Shown here: in pieces, positions 19,076 through 24,911 of the stretch
Layout of the letters: every line of letters starts with the position of its first letter
Position numbering within the stretch: position 1 is the stretch's first letter
Assembly: GCF_900113035.1 (NCBI RefSeq)
Contig: NZ_FONX01000003.1
Coordinates: forward strand, 342,126 to 406,125
DNA from: Paracidovorax wautersii
Lineage (GTDB): Bacteria > Pseudomonadota > Gammaproteobacteria > Burkholderiales > Burkholderiaceae_C
Reading direction: 5' to 3'
Length of the DNA stretch: 64,000 nt
The notes under the pieces: model-generated
The model's database searches: none
Seen by the model: only the letters and a program-made list of their open reading frames with translations
Told to the model about the DNA's origin: nothing
Position numbers and translations under genes: made by a program

Positions 19076-19504
19076 ATGGAAGACCGTCTTTTCGCGAACG
19101 CTGAACTTGTGCGGACCGTCGCGCGGGATCAGTTGGGGGTGTCCGTCGAGTACGACGAAGCTGGTATCCAGTGGCTCGATCGCTACATCGACGGACAGCG
19201 CGTCGGCGCCGCCGATGCCACCAAGGAGAAGCTACCAAACACCCTTGGCTCGTATCTCGGCGAGTGCATCCGCCAATCTTTCGGCGGTACATGGGTCCAA
19301 GATCCAGAATTGGGCTGGGGTATCCGAGTCAACGAACGGATCACTGCGTTCCCATTCAGTAAGGTCCGCAAGCAGCTGGCGGATTCGGACGGCGAGTCCG
19401 TCCTCGGCTTTTACAAAGCCATTGCAGCAATGGTCGCGGAACCAGCAGTTGTCGCCGCACCAAACATAGAAAGCGCAAAGCGACCATGGTGGAAGCTCTT
19501 GTAA
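19076..19504 (+). CDS. Integron cassette 2: hypothetical protein
   Basis: A 142-residue protein. The block TLGSYLGECIRQSFGGTWV followed by GIRVNERITAFPFSKVRKQL is conserved-looking and resembles the DUF3806-type pattern (LG..LGE...GG.W, then FPF.KV.K). No membrane segment or signal peptide. The ATG is four bases after the preceding attC, normal for cassettes, which leaves almost no room for a promoter. Function unknown. Confidence 0.7.
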   Translation: MEDRLFANAELVRTVARDQLGVSVEYDEAGIQWLDRYIDGQRVGAADATKEKLPNTLGSYLGECIRQSFGGTWVQDPELGWGIRVNERITAFPFSKVRKQLADSDGESVLGFYKAIAAMVAEPAVVAAPNIESAKRPWWKLL

Positions 19505-19514
19505 CCGGCCTTCA

Positions 19515-19572
19515 GCCTAACCTCTCATTGCAGCGGACCGCCTTCGGCGGCCGCTGAATTTCAACGTTAGGC
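19515..19572 (+). repeat. attC site 2
   Basis: R'' GCCTAAC at 19515-19521 and R' GTTAGGC at 19566-19572, 58 bp. The inner arms CAGCGG and CCGCTG surround the hairpin CCGCCTTCGGCGG. A textbook attC. Confidence 0.93.
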
Positions 19573-19578
19573 CCTGAA

Positions 19579-19926
19579 ATGCAGATCTCCGCTGGCTTCG
19601 TGACACTTTCCATCTGCGGGCTTCTGGCTGTGGTTGCGCCATCGCTCGGCTTCTCGCGGCGACTATGGCGTGCGGGCGGTGGCGTGCGCTGGCTCGTGGC
19701 GCTTGGCTGGATCTTTGTGTTGGCTTTGGCCGTCTTAGCTTGGGCCGGCGTTGATGACCCATCACGGCAGTGGGAGGAAGCTGTGCTTACTTTCTTCCTT
19801 CTTTGGGGCGTTTCACTCTTTTCGCTGGTCGGGCTCTCCGGCGCTGCCCTCATCGTCAGGCGATGGGCGGGGCTAACAAGTCGGTCCAGTCGACGGCCTT
19901 CGGCCGCGCCTGACCTCCAACGTTAG
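19579..19926 (+). CDS. Integron cassette 3: small multi-pass membrane protein
   Basis: A 115-residue protein with three hydrophobic helices: about 5-24 (GFVTLSICGLLAVVAPSLGF), 35-57 (VRWLVALGWIFVLALAVLAW) and 70-93 (VLTFFLLWGVSLFSLVGLSGA). It is otherwise featureless. The reading frame enters the downstream attC, so the last 18 or so residues (GLTSRSSRRPSAAPDLQR) are encoded by recombination-site DNA and the TAG stop lies inside the R' core. Function unknown. Confidence 0.65.
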   Translation: MQISAGFVTLSICGLLAVVAPSLGFSRRLWRAGGGVRWLVALGWIFVLALAVLAWAGVDDPSRQWEEAVLTFFLLWGVSLFSLVGLSGAALIVRRWAGLTSRSSRRPSAAPDLQR

Positions 19927-19928
19927 GC
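19871..19928 (+). repeat. attC site 3
   Basis: R'' GGCTAAC at 19871-19877 and R' GTTAGGC at 19922-19928, 58 bp, with hairpin GACGGCCTTCGGCCGCGCC. It overlaps the 3' end of the cassette 3 gene. Confidence 0.9.
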
Positions 19929-19945
19929 CGCACGGATCTGCTCCT

Positions 19946-20356
19946 GTGACTACCCAACCTCTGTCCCAAGAAGATCAAGCCGCTCTGATCGAGCTTGAAG
20001 AGTCCATGTGGCGCGTGGAGTCACGCTTCGACCTGACATTTCAAGAACAGCGATTCGCTTCGGACTTCGTGGAGTTCGGGAGATCCGGACGAACCTACTC
20101 GCGCGAGCAAATCATTTGCACTGACGCCTCGCCCATCCAAGCGAGGCTGCCCCTGCCGAACTTGCAGCTGCGCGTGTTGGATGTCAATACGATACAGATC
20201 ACCTACGACTCGGAAGCCTTGTACAACGACGTGGTTGAGTACGCCCATCGAAGTTCAATCTGGTCTCGTATCGACGGCCGGTGGGTCATGCGCTTTCATC
20301 AAGGTACACCGTATCAACCTTCATCACCCGTGCCCGGCGGTCAGAGTGCGGCCTAA
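19946..20356 (+). CDS. Integron cassette 4: DUF4440 / NTF2-like protein
   Basis: A 136-residue protein with the NTF2-like DUF4440 pattern: LIELEESMWRVESRFDLTF, then FASDFVEFGRSGRTYSREQI, then LRVLDVNTIQITYDS and SSIWSRIDGRWVMRFHQGTPY. Such domains form cone-shaped folds that bind small ligands or act in other enzymes. The GTG start at 19946 fits the spacing after the attC. The last codons overlap attC 4. Exact function unknown. Confidence 0.75.
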   Translation: MTTQPLSQEDQAALIELEESMWRVESRFDLTFQEQRFASDFVEFGRSGRTYSREQIICTDASPIQARLPLPNLQLRVLDVNTIQITYDSEALYNDVVEYAHRSSIWSRIDGRWVMRFHQGTPYQPSSPVPGGQSAA

Positions 20357-20407
20357 CTGGTCATCCGAGCGGACGCCTTACTGCGCCGCTCAATTTCAAC
20401 GTTAGCA
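20351..20407 (+). repeat. attC site 4 (degenerate R')
   Basis: R'' GCCTAAC at 20351-20357 and an R' of GTTAGCA at 20401-20407 that departs from the GTTRRRY consensus in its last two positions. 57 bp, with inner arms GAGCGG and CCGCTC. Confidence 0.82.
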
Positions 20408-20411
20408 GGAC

Positions 20412-20939
20412 ATGGATACTCTCTCGTTCATTGCTGAGCTCATCAAAGCCCTCGCATGGCCACTCGCCGTTGTTGTGGTTGTTTTGCTGTTTCGGAGCGA
20501 ATTTACTGCCCTGCTCAAGACCATGAAACGCGGCAAGGTCGGAATGGCTGAGTTCGAGTTTGAGAGAGATGTCCTTGAGCTAGAGTCCTCTGCTCAGGCA
20601 CTTCCAAGCACTAAAAGCCCTGATAACGCAGCTCTGATCGCAACTCAGAATCCTCGAGGAGCGGTGTTGGATTCGTGGCTCCGTCTGGAAGAGCAAATTA
20701 TCTCTTTGGCAATGCGCAAAGGGCTTACAAATGCGACTGCGAGGCGCTATCCACGCGGCTCCATTGATGCGCTAATGAAGTCAGAGCTGATCACGTCAAG
20801 TGATCGCTCAATCATCGAGAACATGCGAGAACTGAGAAATCTCGCTGCACATGACCCTGATTTTTCGCCGAACCCAGATTCGGTGGTGAGCTACTTGCAG
20901 CTGGCCTCAGATCTTGGTGCGCGTCTTGACCAGATTTAA
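20412..20939 (+). CDS. Integron cassette 5: membrane-anchored protein with HEPN-like RxxxxH motif
   Basis: A 175-residue protein with one N-terminal transmembrane helix (about residues 12-27, KALAWPLAVVVVVLLF). A helical linker follows, then a C-terminal helical domain with a DUF4145-like look. The stretch LRNLAAHD contains Arg142-x4-His147, the RX4-6H motif that HEPN-superfamily RNases use for catalysis. Membrane anchoring plus a HEPN-like domain is a plausible defence or toxin architecture, but many DUF4145-type proteins carry this motif without proven nuclease activity. It is the only gene of its cassette; no antitoxin is visible. Confidence 0.7.
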   Translation: MDTLSFIAELIKALAWPLAVVVVVLLFRSEFTALLKTMKRGKVGMAEFEFERDVLELESSAQALPSTKSPDNAALIATQNPRGAVLDSWLRLEEQIISLAMRKGLTNATARRYPRGSIDALMKSELITSSDRSIIENMRELRNLAAHDPDFSPNPDSVVSYLQLASDLGARLDQI

Positions 20940-20948
20940 GGGCTATCC

Positions 20949-21008
20949 TGCTAACAAGTCATTCAAGCCGACGCCGCTTCGCGGCGCGGCTTAATTCAGC
21001 CGTTAGAC
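20949..21008 (+). repeat. attC site 5
   Basis: R''-like TGCTAAC at 20949-20955 and R' GTTAGAC at 21002-21008, 60 bp. Central hairpin GCCGCTTCGCGGC with AAGCCG and CGGCTT arms. Confidence 0.88.
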
Positions 21009-21015
21009 CTCATCG

Positions 21016-21651
21016 ATGAATTCTCCAGCCAATGATCTAAGCATACGAAAACTGAGAGATCAGTTTTCAGAAAGCACCAGAACTGTAAAGCGTAATCTGC
21101 TAATTGCAGCGTCGCTTGGCATTGTCCTATCGGCACACGCGCTAAAGCTAACGGACGTTTTTGGGATTGATCTTAAGGACTCAGCTACGGCCTCAATAGC
21201 TGTGGGGGCCATCTCATTGGTCGCGGCATACGAATTACTGTCATTCGTTACTTACGCCGCTATTGACCACATGGCTTGGCGGCTTAACGCTCGTTCCGTT
21301 GTCCATAACGCCCAAGGTGATCGCTTGAAAGAAGTTGTTGAGCACACTCGTCGCACGATGGATCAACTTGGCTATATTCGCGGCAAGATGACCAGCGATG
21401 AGGACTCCGTTGTCAACGCAATCAAGAGCCAGAGCGGAGTAATAGATCGGATATGCATTGAAGCCGAACAAGCAATTGATAAATACAAGGACGATATTGC
21501 CCACCTGAGATCCAGGGCGCGAGCACACGACTTCGCTCAGTTGTTCCGAATCTATGTGGTTGATTGGGGAATTCCTTTAGCGCTGGGCCTCACTTGTGCC
21601 GCACGTAACTGGTACTCAATGGGCGATTTCCTGTGTGCGGTCCTGCGATGA
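21016..21651 (+). CDS. Integron cassette 6: membrane protein with coiled cytoplasmic loop, unknown function
   Basis: A 211-residue protein. Hydrophobic helices lie at about 27-46 (LLIAASLGIVLSAHAL), 58-83 (ASIAVGAISLVAAYELLSFVTYAAI) and 185-200 (WGIPLALGLTCAA). Between the second and third is a charged, probably coiled-coil region of roughly 90 residues (DRLKEVVEHTRRTMDQLGYI... IEAEQAIDKYKDDIAHLRSR). No family recognised. Confidence 0.65.
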   Translation: MNSPANDLSIRKLRDQFSESTRTVKRNLLIAASLGIVLSAHALKLTDVFGIDLKDSATASIAVGAISLVAAYELLSFVTYAAIDHMAWRLNARSVVHNAQGDRLKEVVEHTRRTMDQLGYIRGKMTSDEDSVVNAIKSQSGVIDRICIEAEQAIDKYKDDIAHLRSRARAHDFAQLFRIYVVDWGIPLALGLTCAARNWYSMGDFLCAVLR

Positions 21652-21655
21652 TGCG

Positions 21656-21724
21656 GTCTAACCTCTCGTTGCAGGGGACCTTGCGCATAAAGCCGCGCAA
21701 GGCCCCTGAACTCAAACGTTGGGC
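21656..21724 (+). repeat. attC site 6
   Basis: R'' GTCTAAC at 21656-21662 and R' GTTGGGC at 21718-21724, 69 bp. Inner arms CAGGGGACCTTGCGC and GCGCAAGGCCCCTG show the usual single extra-helical base. Confidence 0.9.
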
Positions 21725-21730
21725 CTCACA

Positions 21731-22387
21731 GTGACCACCACCGGCACCACTCACAATACCCAGCTTGCGAAGGCTGCAAAGAAGCACCTCGCCCCCATTG
21801 GTATGAAACGCAAGGGACAGTCCCGCGTGTGGTTCAAAGACAATGGATGGTGGCTCGGAGTTGTCGAGTTCCAGCCAAGCTCGTGGAGCAAGGGTAGCTA
21901 CTTGAACGTGGCAGCGATGTGGTTATGGAACGCCAAGGACTATTGGTCTTTTGATGAAGGTGGTCGAGTAGAAAAGTTCCACGAGTTCAAGGATACCGAC
22001 CAGTTTGCTGATGTAGCAGACTCGCTAGCCACACGTGCAAGAGATGAGATTCTTTCTCTGTCCCAGAGGTTTTCGTCACTCGCTGTAGTCTCGGCACATC
22101 TAGCTCGCAACTCCGACGAAAACCCGTGGCACAGCTATCACGCCGCGATGGCTGCACTAGCCATCGGAGATGTTGAGCACGCGGAGAAGCGCTTTCGCGC
22201 TCTTCTCGGTGCGAAAGATCATGCCCCCTTTATGGTCGCCCTGAAAGCAAAGGTGCAGACTTTCTTTGAGCGCGTCGCATCGAGCACAGAGCCTTCTGAG
22301 GTCGTCGGTCATGAGGTCGCGCAGGCGCGAGCACTTCTGAAACTTACCCCTGTCGACACAGCACTCCTATGGCTCCCCGCACGCTGA
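21731..22387 (+). CDS. Integron cassette 7: DUF4304-like protein
   Basis: A 218-residue protein starting at GTG (MTTTGTTHNTQLAK). Its N-terminal half (LAKAAKKHLAPIGMKRKGQSR, then GVVEFQPSSWSKGSYLNVAAM) follows the DUF4304 pattern of a long helix, a basic turn and a strand. The C-terminal half is helical, with a TPR-like stretch (HSYHAAMAALAIGDVEHAEKRFRALL). An upstream TTG at 21719 lies inside the attC core and is less likely. Function unknown. Confidence 0.65.
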   Translation: MTTTGTTHNTQLAKAAKKHLAPIGMKRKGQSRVWFKDNGWWLGVVEFQPSSWSKGSYLNVAAMWLWNAKDYWSFDEGGRVEKFHEFKDTDQFADVADSLATRARDEILSLSQRFSSLAVVSAHLARNSDENPWHSYHAAMAALAIGDVEHAEKRFRALLGAKDHAPFMVALKAKVQTFFERVASSTEPSEVVGHEVAQARALLKLTPVDTALLWLPAR

Positions 22388-22388
22388 G

Positions 22389-22484
22389 GCCCAACCACTC
22401 CGTCAACCGGACCGCCTGCAAGCTGCGCTTCCAGGTTCGCTCCGGCCTTCGGCCTCCGCCGGCCGGTTACGTCGAACGTTAGGA
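22389..22484 (+). repeat. attC site 7 (long form)
   Basis: R'' GCCCAAC at 22389-22395 and R' GTTAGGA at 22478-22484 (last base off consensus). At 96 bp it is the longest attC in the array, with an enlarged hairpin body (CCGGCCTTCGGCC at its core). Confidence 0.85.
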
Positions 22485-22490
22485 GGCTCA

Positions 22491-23123
22491 ATGTTCGGAC
22501 TCTTTCGCCGCAAGAGTACAAACACAGCACCGTCCACAGAGCCGGTGAAATCGCCCTCGTCGCCAGTGCAGTCCTTTGACCGCAGCCTTGTTGTCCCACT
22601 TGTCAAGGCCGTCGTTGGTGAAAACGAGGGTGGTGAGGTCATTGAGCTTCCATCGGATGATTCACCGATCTCAATACCGTTGGTAGCCGAACTCATCGTC
22701 ATGTACGCGCTTGACTATCCAGACCGCTTTGAGTTCATCACCAGGAGGCACCTGCAAGAGAACGGTTTGAATCAAGAGGAATTGCACACCCTCGCGCTGA
22801 GCAATCTTCCGAATCGAGTGCCGAGGATCGAAATGCATGGCGAGTCCCCTCGCTACATGATCACAGCGGGTGGAAACTTTGAAGCAACCCTGCTCTTGCT
22901 TGATGGGCTGTGGGATCAATTAGCTGAGCTGTTGCCGGGCAAGCCTATGGCTGTCGTTCCAGCGCGCGATTTGCTATTTGTCTCCGGATCCGAGTACGAA
23001 GGAGCTGGCCAGTTCCTTGCACAGGTCGCCAGTAAGGAACTCGAAGAAAAGCGGTACGCTCTTTCCCAATGCGTCCTCATTCGTGAAGGCAGCAAGTGGC
23101 ATGCATACCGCGCAGCCTCCTAA
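22491..23123 (+). CDS. Integron cassette 8: DUF1444 family protein
   Basis: A 210-residue protein. After a basic N-terminus (MFGLFRRKS) and a Ser/Pro/Thr-rich linker comes a DUF1444 (YtpQ-like) pattern: LVVPLVKAVVG, VAELIVMYALDYPDRFEFITRRHL, LALSNLP, and the C-terminal PARDLLFVSGSEYEGAGQF. The family has no established biochemical role. Confidence 0.8.
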   Translation: MFGLFRRKSTNTAPSTEPVKSPSSPVQSFDRSLVVPLVKAVVGENEGGEVIELPSDDSPISIPLVAELIVMYALDYPDRFEFITRRHLQENGLNQEELHTLALSNLPNRVPRIEMHGESPRYMITAGGNFEATLLLLDGLWDQLAELLPGKPMAVVPARDLLFVSGSEYEGAGQFLAQVASKELEEKRYALSQCVLIREGSKWHAYRAAS

Positions 23124-23177
23124 CCCCTCCGTCAAGGGGACCTGCCTGCGGCAGGCCCCTTACGTCGAACGTTAGAG
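23118..23177 (+). repeat. attC site 8
   Basis: R''-like TCCTAAC at 23118-23124 and R'-like GTTAGAG at 23171-23177, 60 bp. Hairpin CCTGCCTGCGGCAGG between AGGGGA and CCCCTT arms. Confidence 0.88.
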
Positions 23178-23182
23178 CGCAT

Positions 23183-23617
23183 ATGCACCACTCACCATGG
23201 ATGCCTGTCGCATTCGCGGAAGTCGGCGTCAGCACGTACCCTCCAGGTCAGAGCAATCCGCGCATAACCGAGTACCACGATCACACCAACATCGCAGGCT
23301 ACGATGACAAGGCGTCGTGGTGTTCCTCGTTTATCAACTGGTCGTTGGCGCAAGTAGGTATCGTCGGCACCAACTCCGCTCTGGCACGCTCATGGCTCGA
23401 ATGGGGCGAGCCTTTGACTGAACCAGTTCCTGGCTGCATTGTGGTTCTATCGCGCGAAGATCCAACCGGCTGGAAGGGTCACGTCGGCTTCTTCTTGCGC
23501 ATCGATCAAGACAACATACATTTGCTCGGCGGAAACCAGTTAGAGCAAGTTCGTGAACACTTCTATCCAAAGTCCTCGGTGTTGGGCTATCGCTGGCCTC
23601 CGAAGAATGCGCCCTAA
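23183..23617 (+). CDS. Integron cassette 9: TIGR02594-type CHAP/NlpC-P60-like amidase
   Basis: A 144-residue protein of the TIGR02594 family. It begins HHSPWMPVAFAEVGVSTYPP, with the putative catalytic Cys in KASWCSSFINWSL and His in GWKGHVGFFLRI, followed by LLGGNQL and the terminal VLGYRWP. These are the papain-like Cys/His signatures of cell-wall amidases. No signal peptide is present, so it would act in the cytoplasm or need phage-like or lytic export. The start is chosen over an upstream in-frame start that would run through the attC. Confidence 0.82.
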   Translation: MHHSPWMPVAFAEVGVSTYPPGQSNPRITEYHDHTNIAGYDDKASWCSSFINWSLAQVGIVGTNSALARSWLEWGEPLTEPVPGCIVVLSREDPTGWKGHVGFFLRIDQDNIHLLGGNQLEQVREHFYPKSSVLGYRWPPKNAP

Positions 23618-23683
23618 CCTTTCCATCGAGCGGACCAACTCCGGGCTACGCCCTCCGTTGGCCGCTCATGTCAAACGTTAGGC
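23612..23683 (+). repeat. attC site 9
   Basis: R''-like CCCTAAC at 23612-23618 and R' GTTAGGC at 23677-23683, 72 bp. Arms GAGCGGACCAACTCC and CCGTTGGCCGCTC. Confidence 0.9.
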
Positions 23684-23768
23684 CGCAGAGTAACTCCCCG
23701 TTGGTATCGACCGAAACATCACCGCAAGCGGCGCATGCAAGGCGTCCGAGCACAAATACACTTCAAGC

Positions 23769-24140
23769 ATGCTCGCGCTTTCGATCGTCTCACCGCACGG
23801 AAAGAACATCGCCACAGGTCGCAAGACAATCGAGGTCCGCTCTTGGCTTCCGGCTGAGCTTCCCTTGCGGAACCTTCTCATCGTCGAGAATCATTCCTAT
23901 CTCACTGAGAGCAGCCCAAGTGATCCAAATGGCATCGCCGTGGCGCTTGTCGATGTCACCGAGGTTCATGAATGGTCGGAAGGCGAAGTTGAAGCGGCCT
24001 GTTCAGAAGGCTGGCAGCCGGGCTATTGGGCTTGGTCTCTGTCCAATGTCAGGCCTGTCTCTCTACCGTTCCCGGTAGCAGCCAAGCGAAAGCTTTATGA
24101 GGTAGCAGCAAGTCTTTCGCAGGTCCAGAATGCGGCCTAA
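23769..24140 (+). CDS. Integron cassette 10: ASCH domain protein
   Basis: A 123-residue ASCH-domain protein: LALSIVSPHGKNIATGRKTIEVRSW is the classic N-terminal ASCH motif, followed by IVENHSY...GIAVALVDVTEVHEW and a C-terminal aromatic segment. ASCH domains belong to the PUA-like fold and usually bind RNA or modified nucleotides. About 85 bases of untranslated leader follow the attC, longer than in the other cassettes. The substrate is unknown. Confidence 0.82.
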   Translation: MLALSIVSPHGKNIATGRKTIEVRSWLPAELPLRNLLIVENHSYLTESSPSDPNGIAVALVDVTEVHEWSEGEVEAACSEGWQPGYWAWSLSNVRPVSLPFPVAAKRKLYEVAASLSQVQNAA

Positions 24141-24194
24141 CCATTCCTTCAAGCGGACTGGCCTACGGCCAGCCGCTTAAGTCAAACGTTAGAG
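24135..24194 (+). repeat. attC site 10
   Basis: R'' GCCTAAC at 24135-24141 and R'-like GTTAGAG at 24188-24194, 60 bp. Hairpin CTGGCCTACGGCCAG with AAGCGG and CCGCTT arms. Confidence 0.92.
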
Positions 24195-24197
24195 CGC

Positions 24198-24632
24198 ATG
24201 AACCTCTCCGCGCTAGCCTTGGCGGTTTCGCTCGCTGCCTTGTGGAACGCGTATTTGGCGAGGCGCCAGAATCACTTGGACGCACTAGACGAGCTTCGAC
24301 GTGCAAGCCTGATGAAGGTGCGCGAGCTTGAGGTTGGATGGCAGTCGGTGCTGAACGACTTGTACCATTTCGCACGACGAGTCGAGAAGGGGACCGCGTC
24401 TCAAAATAGGAAGGACTCGGTTTTGGAGTGGGTAGCTCAAGTCCGCTCAACTTTTGAATCGTCCCATCAGCACGTGCTGAAGATGAAGAAGGACCTTGAA
24501 AGCGGATTCGAGACAGTGACTATTGAGGAGGCTAGGCGCTACTTGCGGGAGTTCGAAGGAATGACCGCGAGCATTAACGCAACGCGGACGGAAATGAGTC
24601 GACGGCTTGAGCTTTTGAAAGATGCGCTCTAA
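24198..24632 (+). CDS. Integron cassette 11: membrane-anchored coiled-coil protein
   Basis: A 144-residue protein. The first 20 residues are hydrophobic (LSALALAVSLAALWNAYLA) and act as a membrane anchor or uncleaved signal. The rest is a charged, largely helical region with probable coiled coils (LDALDELRRASLMKVRELEVG and TRTEMSRRLELLKDAL). No family recognised. Confidence 0.65.
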   Translation: MNLSALALAVSLAALWNAYLARRQNHLDALDELRRASLMKVRELEVGWQSVLNDLYHFARRVEKGTASQNRKDSVLEWVAQVRSTFESSHQHVLKMKKDLESGFETVTIEEARRYLREFEGMTASINATRTEMSRRLELLKDAL

Positions 24633-24668
24633 CAGGTCGTTCGACACGGAAACGCACCGGCGTTAGGC
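24627..24668 (+). repeat. attC site 11 (short, probably truncated)
   Basis: R''-like CTCTAAC at 24627-24633 and R' GTTAGGC at 24662-24668, only 42 bp, without a convincing inner hairpin. It is the last site of the array and probably carries an internal deletion. Confidence 0.75.
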
Positions 24669-24757
24669 CGCATGAGAACACCCATACCCTCCGCGCCATT
24701 CTTCTTCAAGAGTTCTGGGCTGCAGCCATTTTCGATGACACCTTGTTAAGGTGGAGC

Positions 24758-24862
24758 ATGAAACTAGCGGCGGTTCATCGAGAGAAGAAGAAGAAGGACA
24801 TTAAGCCGCAATTTCAAGCTTGAGGCGGCCAAGGTGGTTACCGAGCGCAGCGTGGCCGTGAC
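24758..24862 (+). pseudogene. Relic of an IS3-type transposase OrfA
   Basis: One frame of this stretch reads TLSRNFKLEAAKVVTERSVAV, close to the start of OrfA helix-turn-helix proteins of IS3-family elements. The only nearby ATG (24758) is in another frame and stops after 21 codons, so a frameshift separates start and body. No inverted repeats or orfB were found. It lies between the last attC and glmS. Confidence 0.5.
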
Positions 24863-24911
24863 CTCCGGCCCGACTGTCAGCACCTCCAAGCTTTGACAGC
24901 GGGCCCCGCTC

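Noticed and set aside
18601..24668. Regularly spaced repeats considered as a CRISPR array
   Set aside because: Spacings are gene-sized, repeats are 42-96 bp attC palindromes that differ in sequence, and no cas genes occur.
24880..24911. Possible Tn7 insertion at the glmS attachment site
   Set aside because: No Tn7 transposition genes or terminal repeats are visible; only an IS3-type relic and the cassette array.
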